Notes: generated by a model not told the origin, from the sequence alone. A DNA stretch of 45,244 bases from an uncultured Lachnospiraceae bacterium (GCA_946407765.1 CAMJPD010000005.1:1-45244), one strand, 5' to 3'; counted from the first letter of the stretch, positions 6,335 to 15,771 are shown. Numbers and translations: made by a program.

Positions 6335-7756
6335 TTATTTTATTTTTTCTACTCTGATTGCATTAGTATGCATATCATTTATGTCATTATGAGATCTGAA
6401 AGCAAGAACAACTAAGTCATCTTTTGATAAAACCTTTTTGCTAGTTAAGAGGTCTAGAGAATTTTTAAGGAGCTTATCGTTATCCTCATCTCTTTCCATA
6501 AAAAATGGTGTTACCCCAAAATAAATCATCATTTGCCTAACTACTGATTCATCTGGAGATAGTGCATAAATTGGAACTACTGGCTTAAATTTTGCTATGA
6601 CTCTTGCAGTGTTTCCTGTAATTGTTGGAGTTACTATGGCCCTAGCATTTAGACTTTCTGCACAGTATACTGCTTCTTTACTTATAGTATTAGTTATTGT
6701 TGGATTTATTAATGTCTGGAATAGCTTTCCTCTTCTATCCGCATAACTTATATCTTCTTCTGTTGCTGTGCAAATTTGAGTCATTAATTTTACTGCCTCA
6801 AGAGGATACTTTCCATTGGCAGTTTCTCCACTAAGCATAACAACATCTGTTCCGTCGTAAATTGCATTGGCAACATCATTAACTTCTGCACGAGTTGGGC
6901 GGACATTTCTTATCATAGAATCAAGCATCTGAGTTGCTGTTATTACTACCTTGCCCTTGGCATTACACTTCTTGATAATGTCCTTTTGTATTTTAGGAAG
7001 AAGGGTGGCGTCAATTTCAACACCGAGATCTCCTCTTGCAACCATGATTCCATCACTTGCATCTATGATTTCATCTATATTAGATAGACCTTCATGATTT
7101 TCTATCTTGGCTATAATGAACATTTTAGAATTATGTTTTTTAATTATGTCTCTAATCTGTTTTATACAATTACTATTACGCACAAAACTTGCAGCAACAA
7201 TATCAAATCCAGCTTCTATTCCAAATTCAATATCTGCTATATCTTTATCGGTAAGATCTGGGAGGTTGATTTTTACATTAGGAATATTAACTCCCTTTTT
7301 TTCTCCAAGCTCGCCACCTGATATGATTTTACACAAGATTTCCGAGTCGTTTACCCTTAGAACTTGTAATTCAATAAGACCATCATCTATTAAAATTTTA
7401 TTTCCTTCTCTTATGTCGTTAACTATATTGTCATAATTTATATAAATTTTATTCCTATTTCCGACTACTTCCTTAGTTGTAAGTATTATTTCATCACCTT
7501 CGGTAAGAAGAATTTTGTTTCCACCTTCAAGCTTTCCCGTTCTTATCTCTGGACCCTTAGTATCAAGTAGTGCAGGAATAGGTCTTCCTATTTCTTTCCT
7601 AATCTTTACAAGATTATCTAATCTTTTTTTATGCTCTTCATAATCTCCATGAGAGAAATTAAATCTTGCTACGTCCATATAACTTGCAAGTTTTAAAAAT
7701 AAATTATAATCATCAGCATTTGGCCCAAGCGTACATATAATCTTCGTTTTCTTCAT
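6335..7756 (-). CDS. pyk: Pyruvate kinase
   Basis: A 473-residue enzyme converting phosphoenolpyruvate and ADP to pyruvate and ATP, the last ATP-forming step of glycolysis. Clear family blocks are TKIICTLGPNA at the N-terminus, ARFNFSHGDYEEH, LLDTKGPEIRTG, IIAKIENHEG, the signature GIMVARGDLGVEI, and ATQMLDSMIRNVRPTRAEVNDVANAI with Glu/Asp metal ligands. The length matches the compact form; the extra C-terminal PEP-utilising-like domain of Bacillus-type enzymes is absent. The ATG has SD AAGGAG and an extended -10 TGTTATAAT (7781-7773). It is transcribed alone or with no close downstream partner. Confidence 0.97.
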   Translation of the reverse strand: MKKTKIICTLGPNADDYNLFLKLASYMDVARFNFSHGDYEEHKKRLDNLVKIRKEIGRPIPALLDTKGPEIRTGKLEGGNKILLTEGDEIILTTKEVVGNRNKIYINYDNIVNDIREGNKILIDDGLIELQVLRVNDSEILCKIISGGELGEKKGVNIPNVKINLPDLTDKDIADIEFGIEAGFDIVAASFVRNSNCIKQIRDIIKKHNSKMFIIAKIENHEGLSNIDEIIDASDGIMVARGDLGVEIDATLLPKIQKDIIKKCNAKGKVVITATQMLDSMIRNVRPTRAEVNDVANAIYDGTDVVMLSGETANGKYPLEAVKLMTQICTATEEDISYADRRGKLFQTLINPTITNTISKEAVYCAESLNARAIVTPTITGNTARVIAKFKPVVPIYALSPDESVVRQMMIYFGVTPFFMERDEDNDKLLKNSLDLLTSKKVLSKDDLVVLAFRSHNDINDMHTNAIRVEKIK

Positions 7757-7772
7757 ATAAACTCCTTGCAGT

Positions 7773-7781
7773 ATTATAACA
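7773..7781 (-). promoter_or_regulatory. Extended -10 promoter of pyk
   Basis: The minus strand reads TGT-TATAAT 16 bp before the ATG, with SD AAGGAG between. The -35 is weak, which is normal for extended -10 promoters. Confidence 0.65.
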
Positions 7782-7838
7782 CAATCTTGATTTTGAAGAC
7801 TAATATATAGGCAAATGTCATATTACCAAACTAAATAA

Positions 7839-7864
7839 AAAGAGCCCCTAGTTAGGGGCTCTTT
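7839..7864 (-). terminator. Intrinsic terminator after the symporter gene
   Basis: An AAAGAGCCCC stem with GGGGCTCTTT (10 bp, extendable by TA/TA) lies 21 bp past the symporter stop. On the minus strand it is followed by TATTTAG. Strong GC core. Confidence 0.8.
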
Positions 7865-7885
7865 GTGTACTTATATATAAAATTT

Positions 7886-9343
7886 TTATTCTGGTTTAAG
7901 TTCTGTAGTTTTTTCTTTTGGTGGGAAAATAAGTGAGAATACTATGAATGCGATAAATGCAACTACAAGACCTGGAACGATAGATTGTTCAAACTTGTAA
8001 CCAAATAATGTCCACTTAAATGTATCAATTCCTACTACAACTATAGTTCCTGCAATAAGTGAAGCGATAGTTCCTGCTGTTGATGAACCCTTCCAATAAT
8101 GTCCAAGAACATAAGGGAAGAATGTTCCAGCTGCACGAAGTGTAAATGCAAATGTAAGTATACTTATGATGTCGTTGTTATTAAAGTAAGCAAGAACAAG
8201 TGAAAGTGCACCAACAACTACCATCATACCACGTGTGCAATTTAAAACTTCCTTATCACTTGCATCCTTCTTAAATATTGCTCTATATAAATCGTTAGCA
8301 AATATTGAACCTGCACCAAGTAAGTCTGAGTCAGCACTAGACATTGTTGCAGATATAATTCCTGCAAAAAGAAGTGCGCAGATAACTGATGGCATAACTT
8401 CTATTGCAAGAACAGGAAGTGCATATCTTGCACCAACTGCTGCAAAGTGGTTCGCATCAAATCTTCCCATGTTAACAAGTGCAAGAACGATTACACCAAG
8501 AACTGCTGGTATAAATGCAAATACAAAATTTATTATTGCTGCAAGGATAGAACCTTGAACTGCAGCTTTTCCATCACGTGCTGCATAATATCTTGATACT
8601 GCTTCTTGTCCAACAGTAAATGTACCTATATACATAATTGTAAGTGAGATTATAGATTTAATACCATATCCGCTGCCTTGTCCTATGATATTAAGTGCAG
8701 ATGGGTCAACATTTGCCTTAACATTCTCCCAGCCACCTGCATAATTAAGTGCAAATGGAACAGCAATAATCATACCAATTACTATAAGGAAAACTTGAAC
8801 AAAGTCAGTAAGTGTAACGCTCCAAAGACCACCCATAACTGCATAAATTGTTACTACGATACCAACAATGATAACAGCTGCGTGATAAGAAATTCCAAGC
8901 ATAGTAGAAAGAATAACTGCTGATGCAATGAACTGACCTGCTGTAAGACCTATAAGTGGAACGAACATGATGAGTGCTGTGATTGCTCCTGCAGCTTCTC
9001 CATAACGACGACGGAAATACTCTGGAACTGTTTTAACCATAGAGTTTCTAAGCTTAGGTGCAATAAATGTTAAAACTACAAATGCAAGTCCCATTGCGAT
9101 GATATACCAAGCAGAGTTAAGACCAAAACTTGGATTCATACCTTTTTGAACAACACCTAGTGAAGAACCTCCACCGATTTCTGTTGCAGCAAGTGTTCCT
9201 GCCATAAGAACAGGTCCTAGTCTTCTACCTGCAACCATGAAGTCTTCATTAGAACTTACATTCTTAGATGAATACCATCCAATGAAGAGCATACCAATAA
9301 GATATAGAACAACTATACCTATGATAACAAAATTGACTGTCAT
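7886..9343 (-). CDS. Sodium:solute symporter (SSS family)
   Basis: A 485-residue integral membrane protein with about 12-13 hydrophobic segments. The N-terminus (IGWYSSKNVSSNEDFMVAGRRLGPVLMAGTLAATEIGGGSSLG, quoted in part: EDFMVAGRRLGP) is the hallmark of the SSS family (PutP/PanF type). YPVFRR-like VPEYFRRRYG and the later SADSDLLGAGSIFANDLYR also fit, with S/T residues matching the Na+ site in TM8. The substrate cannot be told from sequence; amino acids, carboxylates and nucleosides are all possible. SD GGAGG precedes the ATG. It has its own upstream promoter and downstream terminator. Confidence 0.88.
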   Translation of the reverse strand: MTVNFVIIGIVVLYLIGMLFIGWYSSKNVSSNEDFMVAGRRLGPVLMAGTLAATEIGGGSSLGVVQKGMNPSFGLNSAWYIIAMGLAFVVLTFIAPKLRNSMVKTVPEYFRRRYGEAAGAITALIMFVPLIGLTAGQFIASAVILSTMLGISYHAAVIIVGIVVTIYAVMGGLWSVTLTDFVQVFLIVIGMIIAVPFALNYAGGWENVKANVDPSALNIIGQGSGYGIKSIISLTIMYIGTFTVGQEAVSRYYAARDGKAAVQGSILAAIINFVFAFIPAVLGVIVLALVNMGRFDANHFAAVGARYALPVLAIEVMPSVICALLFAGIISATMSSADSDLLGAGSIFANDLYRAIFKKDASDKEVLNCTRGMMVVVGALSLVLAYFNNNDIISILTFAFTLRAAGTFFPYVLGHYWKGSSTAGTIASLIAGTIVVVGIDTFKWTLFGYKFEQSIVPGLVVAFIAFIVFSLIFPPKEKTTELKPE

Positions 9344-9390
9344 AAAACCTCCTTTTTTAGGATACCATCTATCCTATATACATTGGTTAT

Positions 9391-9399
9391 ATTATACCA
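9391..9399 (-). promoter_or_regulatory. Extended -10 promoter of the symporter gene
   Basis: The minus strand reads TGG-TATAAT 47 bp before the ATG. A small hairpin (AGGATA 9359-9364 / TATCCT 9370-9375) sits in the leader just before the SD. Three TCTGTYAGA motifs lie upstream (9409-9467). Confidence 0.6.
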
Positions 9400-9408
9400 T
9401 AATTATCG

Positions 9409-9467
9409 TCTGTTAGACTATATTTATGGCTATTCTGTCAGATTAAACTTATAGATCATCTGTTAGA
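9409..9467. promoter_or_regulatory. Three TCTGTYAGA motifs at exact 25-bp intervals upstream of the symporter promoter
   Basis: TCTGTTAGA starts at 9409, TCTGTCAGA at 9434 and TCTGTTAGA at 9459. Each has TCT/AGA dyad symmetry. The third lies in the 3' end of the MATE gene. They start about 10 bp upstream of the extended -10, a usual place for regulator sites. No regulator is known; this is inferred from spacing and symmetry. Confidence 0.4.
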
Positions 9468-10801
9468 TTTATATTTCTATTTCTATTCCATAGACCACTT
9501 AGGTAGAAAGACCAAGTAATTGTAAAGCCTATGCCATATCCAAATATTCCATTCCACCAAACTATAGTATGGCCAAGGAAGGGACTATATCTAAGTAAGT
9601 AGGTTACACTCACTCTTACGAACAGTGCACATGTTGCTACAACCATAGGAAGTATGCTATAGCCTGCTCCTTGGAATAAGCCAAATATAGGAACATAAAC
9701 TGAAAGCACTATATTAATTAAAGCAACTGCTCTAATATGCGCGAGGCAGTATTTTGCAGCTTCTGGACCAAGACCAAATAATTCTATAATCATATCTGCG
9801 GAAAACCAGACAATAATAGAAATTAAAACTGTCATGATAAGTGATATAAGAACAGTTTGTTTTGCTCCGCTCTTTACTCTATCTATCTTGCCTGCACCTA
9901 TATTTTGTCCTGTGTAAGTTGCAAGAGTTGTCTGGAAGGCATTGCAAGGAAGATTAAGATACATTTCCATTCTCTGGCCAACTGTGAATGATGCAGTCAT
10001 TACCTGGCCAAATTCATTAACTGCTCTCTGTATGAGAGTAAGTCCTATAGAAATTACAGCAAGTTGCAAAGTCATAGGAAGGCCTATCTTGATAGTTTTT
10101 ATAATTATTTTATTGTTCCACTTATAATCAGAAAGTGTAAATCTAAAAATTGGATACTTAATACGCATATAAAAATATGCTGCAATAAATGAAGCAGCTT
10201 GAGAAATAACTGTTGCAACAGCTGCACCTGCAACGCCCCAGTTAAATCCTGCAACAAAAATTATATCAAGAATTATATTTATAACAGATGAGATTAGAAG
10301 AAAATATAAAGTTGCAGCACTATCTCCTATTGCTCGAAGAACACTTGAAAAAATATTGTATCCAAATTGAAAAATTAATCCAAGCGAATAAATTCTAAAA
10401 TATACAAGGGTTAGTTCTAAGAAATCATCTGGAACATGAACAAGGTGTGAATATGCAGGTCTTGACACTACTATACTTATGATGGATGATACGACTCCAA
10501 GAACCATGAGAAATAATATGCCTGTTCCTGCGCTTTGCTTTACTTGTTTTTCATTTTCTGCACCAAAGTATTGAGCAATTACAACTCCACAGCCTGATGC
10601 AAAACCAGTTGCTATTGCAAGGAATAAATATGAAAAACTTCCTGTTGTACCGACAGCAGAAAGTGATGCTTCTCCCGCAAATCTTCCTACTACAATAGCA
10701 TCAACTGTATTATATAATTGTTGAAGTAAGAGCCCAAGGAGGACTGGCATTGAAAATTTTAAGATGTGGACCCAAGGGGTTCCTTTGGTCATTGAATTCA
10801 T
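9449..10801 (-). CDS. MATE-family efflux transporter
   Basis: This 450-residue, 12-helix membrane protein belongs to the MATE/NorM (DinF-like) superfamily. The N-terminal TKGTPWVHILKFSMPVLLG, LLQQLYNTVDAIVVGRFAG, SAVGTTGSF and the internal GAAVATVISQ block are diagnostic. It is an Na+ or H+ driven exporter of cationic drugs or metabolites; the true substrate is unknown. Two ATGs (10801 and 10792) are possible and neither has an SD. A TATAAT (10814-10809) ends only 7 bp before the first, so the mRNA may be leaderless. The stop is 105 bp from the symporter gene, which has its own promoter. Confidence 0.9.
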   Translation of the reverse strand: MNSMTKGTPWVHILKFSMPVLLGLLLQQLYNTVDAIVVGRFAGEASLSAVGTTGSFSYLFLAIATGFASGCGVVIAQYFGAENEKQVKQSAGTGILFLMVLGVVSSIISIVVSRPAYSHLVHVPDDFLELTLVYFRIYSLGLIFQFGYNIFSSVLRAIGDSAATLYFLLISSVINIILDIIFVAGFNWGVAGAAVATVISQAASFIAAYFYMRIKYPIFRFTLSDYKWNNKIIIKTIKIGLPMTLQLAVISIGLTLIQRAVNEFGQVMTASFTVGQRMEMYLNLPCNAFQTTLATYTGQNIGAGKIDRVKSGAKQTVLISLIMTVLISIIVWFSADMIIELFGLGPEAAKYCLAHIRAVALINIVLSVYVPIFGLFQGAGYSILPMVVATCALFVRVSVTYLLRYSPFLGHTIVWWNGIFGYGIGFTITWSFYLSGLWNRNRNINLTDDL

Positions 10802-10808
10802 AAAATAT

Positions 10809-10814
10809 ATTATA
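10809..10814 (-). promoter_or_regulatory. -10 box close to the MATE start codon
   Basis: A minus-strand TATAAT is separated from the ATG at 10801 by 7 bp. No SD and no good -35 are visible. The rest of the 200-bp gap up to 11002 holds only the terminator at 10940-10964 and a TAAGA pentamer run (10901-10920). Confidence 0.45.
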
Positions 10815-10939
10815 CATCTTATTGATGTAATTTATAAGTAAGAAAATTATGTCTATAATTTAGTGTTCAGCAAATGCATATTTTTTAGATTGACTATACT
10901 TAAGATAAGATAAGATAAAATAGATATGAAACAAAATAC

Positions 10940-10964
10940 AAAACCCGGCGAGGGACCGGGTTTT
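10940..10964 (-). terminator. Intrinsic terminator of the large surface-protein gene
   Basis: A 9-bp GC-rich stem (AAAACCCGG, 10940-10948, with CCGGGTTTT, 10956-10964) has a 7-nt loop. On the minus strand it is followed by GTATTTTGTTTC. It lies 37 bp past the stop codon at 11002. Confidence 0.85.
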
Positions 10965-11001
10965 GCCACTACTGGAGTGGGAGGAAAATTTCAAATAAGT
11001 A

Positions 11002-14000
11002 TTATTCCATTGATACTAACTTACCGCTACTATCAAATGTATATAATCTGCCATCAATTAAATGTGTTCCTGTAACCATCTTACCGTGTATCATATTAAG
11101 TTTATTGTCCTTAGGTGCTAAGAAATATGTATTACCATTATCATTGAGCCAACCAGCTACCATATTACCTTCCTTATCAAAGTGATACCAACCATAGTCG
11201 CCTGCACATTCAAGATATGCCCAACCATCTGTAAATTTAGTGTTAGAATTTAAATCTACAAGTGACCAAGTATGTCCATCATTAGTTACCCAAGAATAAT
11301 TTGTTGTAACTAAAGATGTTGTAGTATATTTTGATGTTTCTGCTGGATCCATTGCTGCTTTACTAAATATAGGAGCTGACTTAACTGTGATTGAGAAGTT
11401 TTGAACTGTTGGTTTTGCACCATATGAACCATTATAACTTGCAGAACTGCTACTTGATGAACTACCACCGCCGCCACCACCTGAAGTACCACGTGCTGGA
11501 GCTGGACTTAGTTTTACTGTAAATACTGGTTCAATTACTGTGGTAGATGTTCCGTCCCATACTGCATCTTCAAGGCTTGTAAGTTTTACACCATCTTGCA
11601 TCCAAGATACAATATTATTTCCTATTGGTTGTGCGTCTTTTAATTCGTTAATTAATGCTTCAAAGTCAGATATTGTAAAGAGTTCAACATTACCATCTGT
11701 AAGTGTTGTATCTAATTTAGAAATATCAATGTGAAATCTTGCTCTCATAACGCTTGGGTCTTCTTCATATAATGCATAAAGTGTAATATCACTATCATAC
11801 ATCCAAGGATTAAGCATATCATCTAATTCATCACTTGTAAGTGCTGTGCCGCCTTCTGTAAGAGCAAATCCAGAATTCATATAACCTTGTTTTGCTATAA
11901 ATGGTGTGATAGATATAACTTCACTTGATGCATTATTATTTTCTCTATATGTTCTGTCAGGTTCTGTAGAATAATTTGTATCATTGATTACATTAATTTT
12001 GTAAATATTTCTAAGTATTCCGTTATATGCTACATCTGCCATAGGAAGTGTTGTCTTCCAAGCATCAAATGCATCTTTAAGTCCATCTGTTGCAACTGTT
12101 GCAGTTGTTCCTGTTCCAAATCCAAGAAGTTTCTTTCCGCTGTTTATTGTATTTGTGAAACTTATACCAGGGGCAAATGTATCTTCACTATCATATATAA
12201 GCTGAGTTGTTAATGAATCGCCTGCAATATGGAAATTTCCTGTATCAATATTTACTGTAAATAATCTAAGTGATTCAAATTCTGCATAAATGTTGATGTC
12301 GCTTGTTGCTGTATTTATAGCTGTTGCAAGGTTAGATGCGGTGAGTGCTTCATCATTTAGACTCCAACCTGTAAATTTATAGCCTTTATTTCTTGTAATT
12401 GCACTGTCTGGTTTAGAATTTACTATATTTTCAACTGCTGATGTATTTGTAAGTGCTTGTTTTGGCATCTTGAATTCATATGTAAGACCTGTGAAGTCTA
12501 CAGTTGCTTTATTAGAATCTGAACTTCTTACAGTATAGATTACATTATAGAGTGTTTTAAATACTGGATACAAACTGTAATCATTTGGTATGTTCCAATC
12601 AAGTATTGCATCATCTATACTAATAAGTTCATTAGTAGATGTATTCTTGGTCCAGCCAAGGAATTCATAATCATTATTATCTGTTACTGTAGGTGCTGTT
12701 ATACTAGATACTTCGTCTTCTTTAAATGATAATGTTCCACTTATGCTGCCCTTTCCATCTATACCTGTTGTATTAAAGGTAAATCTTGCTTTATTTCTAT
12801 AAATTGTGTCATATACTAAGTCTTGATTTTGATTCATAAGTCCTGGATACTCATCAGCGATTTCATCTATAGGTATTATAAGTTCATCGCCTGTACCAAA
12901 TCCAAGGAATACTATGTCGTCATCTATTGTGTTAAATGTGATGCCAGGCCAGATAGTAGTCTTGCCATCAAGTTTAATTTGATTTGCTTCTTGAACTCCT
13001 GTTGGGTCATCTGCTATTTCTATCTTAGTTGTGTCTATGTTAAGAGTAAGTGTACCAACTGATTCAAATGCTGCTTCTAAGATAAGATCTTCTGCCGGGT
13101 CAAATGCCCATGTGTCGATAATGTTTGCTACATCATCTAGTTCTACATATTGAGAATTGATATTCCAACCTATGAAATTATATCCAAAGTTACCATTGAT
13201 TTCTGGTCTTGCTGCAAATAATTCATCTGATGTATATTCGTCATATTTAAATGTCATCTTTCCATGAGGCATATCATATACAGTACCCTTGCTTGTATCT
13301 ACTGTATAGCGAAGCATTGGCTTGCCACGGAATACTGGATAATAAACTTTGTTGCCTTCAGGATTTTCTTTCCACTCTGTAATTTCAGCTATTATTTCAT
13401 CAAGACTAACAAGTGCTGTTGCATATTTTTCTTTAGACCAGCCAACAAATGAATAATCAGGATTGCAATTTATAGTAGGTGGGGTCCAATTTGTATCATC
13501 AAGATAAAACTCTGTATCGCCTTCATATGTACCCATGTCTTCTGTGAAATCTGTCATGTCAAATATAATTTTTTCTTCAATTAATTTTTCATAAGCATAT
13601 GCATTTGCATGTGCTGCTGGATTATCTATGAATGCTGATATAAATTCATTTATATCTGCTATTTCATTACCATCTGCATCTAGCCACTTATCAAATATGT
13701 AATGTGACCCATTATATTTTTGGATGGTTGGAGGTACTATATTAAATAAGTCCTTTGGTGCAAAGCCAAGAGTTCCAGTTTTAGTAAGGTGAGATGCATT
13801 GTCAAATCTGAAATTGAAGAATGAACCTCCAAATTCTGCCATAAAAGTTTGTGAGTTCCAAGCACTTCCTTTTGTTTTCAGCCATGAATTAAGTGAATTT
13901 ATTAAACTCGATTCTGAGGCCGTAACAGTACCACCTGTATCAGGATTCCTAAATGATGTATTAAATGATATGCCATTTTTATGATTTTCTACTGTTGGAA

Positions 14001-15546
14001 CAATAATATCTGTCTCTCTACTTTGGTAAGTGTATGTAAAGTATCCTTCTTCATCAATACCTGTTTCATTAGTGAAATGTCCCAATCTTTCATCTATACC
14101 AAGTCTATAAGTTTTACCTGCGTCTCTTGATGTAAAACCAAATACAAGGAAGTATTTATGATTTCCTGTCGCAGTTAATATGAGAGACTCATATTGATCT
14201 GGGAATAAGAAAGCGACTGCTGTAGCATCTTGAACTACTGTTGAAGTATTAAATGTATTAAATCTTCCTACACCACCTGCAAGGCCTCTAATATATAGAT
14301 CATCACCAAATCTTGATTTTAAATCTTCTACTATTCTATTAAATCTCTCATCTCTTTCTTCTGGATTAAGATAAAGTGGGATATAATATGCAGCTTCAGA
14401 GTTTAATTCTGTTAATCCATTACCAACAACAAGAATAAGTCGTCCTGTCATTCCTCCTGGAGCTCCTTTAGTTATATCGCCAGAATACCAGTCATCAAGA
14501 TAGTGATTTCTAAAATTTTCATGGAAATCTTCGCCATAGTTTCTTTTATCTACATCACTTATTTCTATTTCATCAAAAGCATACCATGTTACTTCACCTG
14601 GTGCCATTATTGGATAATATTCTACAAATCTTGATAAGTCTTCATAAGCCCAACATCTGCCATTTTCATCATAACCATATCCTTTTGATACAAAAGTAGG
14701 ATAGTCAAAATCTTCTATAGAATAAGTTCCGTCTGCAAATTTTTCAAAGTTACAAACAAGTCTAGTACTTGGAGGGAGATTTGAGTATGAAGTATCTATT
14801 ATCCACATTGAATTTGGATCATCTATATCATCTACAGGTTCCCATAACAAATTATTGTAGGTCACTGTAACACGCTTATCACCAGATAAGAATCTGTCAT
14901 AAGTAAATTTTATACCGAGGATTAAACCTGCTTTTTTTGCTTCAACCGTTTCAGCAACTTCTTCTGGAATCATTTCGGCAGATGTTTCTGCTTCGGTTTC
15001 GGTCTCTTCAGTTGTTTCTTCAATTGAAGTTTCAGCATCTGTTTCAGGTTCAGCTATAACTTCTTCCTTAGCTGGTTCAAGTTCTTCCTCACTGTTTTCA
15101 GAGTCTTTCTTTTCTTCCTCAATGTCTGTTTCAACTTCGTCTTTAACTTCCTTAGGCTCTTCGTTATAGTCTTCTGGATCTTCAGGTTCTTCTGCTGGAG
15201 CCTTTTCCTCTTCTTCTTCATCACTACCAGGCTCTAAAACAGCTTCTTCCTTAGATTCATCTAATGCAGAATCTTCCTTATTCTCCTCAAAATTTTCTGA
15301 TTTTTCTTCGGCTTCGGTCTTTTCTGCCTTATCTTCTGAAATTGCATCAGATTCTAAAGATTCTGCGTCCAATTCAACGCTTTCTTCTTCATTCTTAAGC
15401 CCCTCTAGGCTTTCTTCACCAGCAGCTTCCTCTGTGCTAGCCTCATTAAGTCCTTGAGCTAGAACATAGAAGCTCTGCGAAGAGACGATCATTGTAGCTA
15501 CAATAAATATAGCTAACGCTCTTCTTAACATTCCTCTTACTAACAT
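11002..15546 (-). CDS. Large secreted InlB-repeat surface protein with cell-wall-binding C-terminus
   Basis: A 1514-residue exported protein. Parts: signal peptide (MLRRALAIFIVATMIVSS...LAQG); an acidic Glu/Ser/Thr region of about 180 residues containing EEPEDPEDYNEEP; a unique domain (about DNA 14900-13750); then about nine beta-grasp, InlB-like (Listeria-Bacteroides) repeats, each with a core such as YSFVGW, YNFIGW, VFLGFG or YEFLGW and a closing LYPVF-type strand; a Gly6-Ser6 linker (near 11470); and C-terminal wall-binding repeats (FTDGWAYLE, GWYHFDKEGNMVAGW). Probably an adhesin (inference). The start is set at 15546 because AGGAGG (15560-15555) lies 8 nt upstream. A longer reading from TTG at 15591 would begin inside a terminator hairpin. 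Confidence 0.85.
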   Translation of the reverse strand: MLVRGMLRRALAIFIVATMIVSSQSFYVLAQGLNEASTEEAAGEESLEGLKNEEESVELDAESLESDAISEDKAEKTEAEEKSENFEENKEDSALDESKEEAVLEPGSDEEEEEKAPAEEPEDPEDYNEEPKEVKDEVETDIEEEKKDSENSEEELEPAKEEVIAEPETDAETSIEETTEETETEAETSAEMIPEEVAETVEAKKAGLILGIKFTYDRFLSGDKRVTVTYNNLLWEPVDDIDDPNSMWIIDTSYSNLPPSTRLVCNFEKFADGTYSIEDFDYPTFVSKGYGYDENGRCWAYEDLSRFVEYYPIMAPGEVTWYAFDEIEISDVDKRNYGEDFHENFRNHYLDDWYSGDITKGAPGGMTGRLILVVGNGLTELNSEAAYYIPLYLNPEERDERFNRIVEDLKSRFGDDLYIRGLAGGVGRFNTFNTSTVVQDATAVAFLFPDQYESLILTATGNHKYFLVFGFTSRDAGKTYRLGIDERLGHFTNETGIDEEGYFTYTYQSRETDIIVPTVENHKNGISFNTSFRNPDTGGTVTASESSLINSLNSWLKTKGSAWNSQTFMAEFGGSFFNFRFDNASHLTKTGTLGFAPKDLFNIVPPTIQKYNGSHYIFDKWLDADGNEIADINEFISAFIDNPAAHANAYAYEKLIEEKIIFDMTDFTEDMGTYEGDTEFYLDDTNWTPPTINCNPDYSFVGWSKEKYATALVSLDEIIAEITEWKENPEGNKVYYPVFRGKPMLRYTVDTSKGTVYDMPHGKMTFKYDEYTSDELFAARPEINGNFGYNFIGWNINSQYVELDDVANIIDTWAFDPAEDLILEAAFESVGTLTLNIDTTKIEIADDPTGVQEANQIKLDGKTTIWPGITFNTIDDDIVFLGFGTGDELIIPIDEIADEYPGLMNQNQDLVYDTIYRNKARFTFNTTGIDGKGSISGTLSFKEDEVSSITAPTVTDNNDYEFLGWTKNTSTNELISIDDAILDWNIPNDYSLYPVFKTLYNVIYTVRSSDSNKATVDFTGLTYEFKMPKQALTNTSAVENIVNSKPDSAITRNKGYKFTGWSLNDEALTASNLATAINTATSDINIYAEFESLRLFTVNIDTGNFHIAGDSLTTQLIYDSEDTFAPGISFTNTINSGKKLLGFGTGTTATVATDGLKDAFDAWKTTLPMADVAYNGILRNIYKINVINDTNYSTEPDRTYRENNNASSEVISITPFIAKQGYMNSGFALTEGGTALTSDELDDMLNPWMYDSDITLYALYEEDPSVMRARFHIDISKLDTTLTDGNVELFTISDFEALINELKDAQPIGNNIVSWMQDGVKLTSLEDAVWDGTSTTVIEPVFTVKLSPAPARGTSGGGGGGSSSSSSSASYNGSYGAKPTVQNFSITVKSAPIFSKAAMDPAETSKYTTTSLVTTNYSWVTNDGHTWSLVDLNSNTKFTDGWAYLECAGDYGWYHFDKEGNMVAGWLNDNGNTYFLAPKDNKLNMIHGKMVTGTHLIDGRLYTFDSSGKLVSME

Positions 15547-15586
15547 AGTGGTTTCCTCCTCTCCAAAATGTTCTATAAAAACAAAA

Positions 15587-15609
15587 AACAACGCAGATCA
15601 TGCGTTGTT
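15587..15609 (-). terminator. Leader terminator (attenuator) before the large surface gene
   Basis: The minus strand reads AACAACGCA, loop TGATC, TGCGTTGTT, then TTTTGTTTTT. This is a perfect 9-bp stem followed by a near-continuous T tract. It lies between the promoter and the SD of the gene it precedes, so it must be bypassed for expression. Its 5' arm equals the last three sense codons of the leader ORF. Confidence 0.8.
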
Positions 15610-15747
15610 CATATTAATTTTGGCCCAATTTAATTCGTTATAATAATAATTATGTTTTCGATTACTAAGACCCAAGTTATCCCATCTACCATAGTTAGTA
15701 GTCTTAGTTTTATAAAGGTTATTAAGTTTTCGTTCCCGAGGGATCAT
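15598..15747 (-). CDS. Putative 49-residue leader peptide
   Basis: A small ORF of 49 codons plus stop, starting at ATG 15747-15745 with a strong SD (AAGGAG, 15760-15755) at 7-nt spacing, about 18 nt after the expected transcription start. The peptide begins MIPRERKLNNLYKTKTTN, has three consecutive Tyr codons (34-36), one Trp at 21 and one at 41, and ends NMNNA. Codons 47-49 form the 5' arm of the terminator and the TGA stop lies in its loop. A ribosome finishing this ORF would cover the arm and favour read-through. No known leader-peptide family was recognised; function is inferred from geometry. Confidence 0.55.
   Translation of the reverse strand: MIPRERKLNNLYKTKTTNYGRWDNLGLSNRKHNYYYNELNWAKINMNNA
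15664..15708 (-). other. Leader hairpin within the small ORF
   Basis: The minus strand has ACTAAGAC and GTCTTAGT (8-bp perfect stem) enclosing 29 nt. Inside, TACTA can pair with TGGTA. It could be the recognition or pausing part of the leader. The structure is predicted by eye only. Confidence 0.45.
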
Positions 15748-15771
15748 TCTCCTTCTCCTTTATTTATTCTC

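Noticed and set aside
10893..10908. 16-bp match (ACTATACTTAAGATAA) to the promoter region at 3757-3772, suggesting a decayed promoter copy
   Set aside because: In a 45-kb AT-rich window a few 16-bp matches are expected by chance, and the -35/-10 spacing is lost here.
15547..15591. Fifteen extra N-terminal residues on the large surface protein (TTG start at 15591)
   Set aside because: They would start in the leader terminator and put extra residues before the signal peptide. The ATG at 15546 has a strong AGGAGG at 8 nt.
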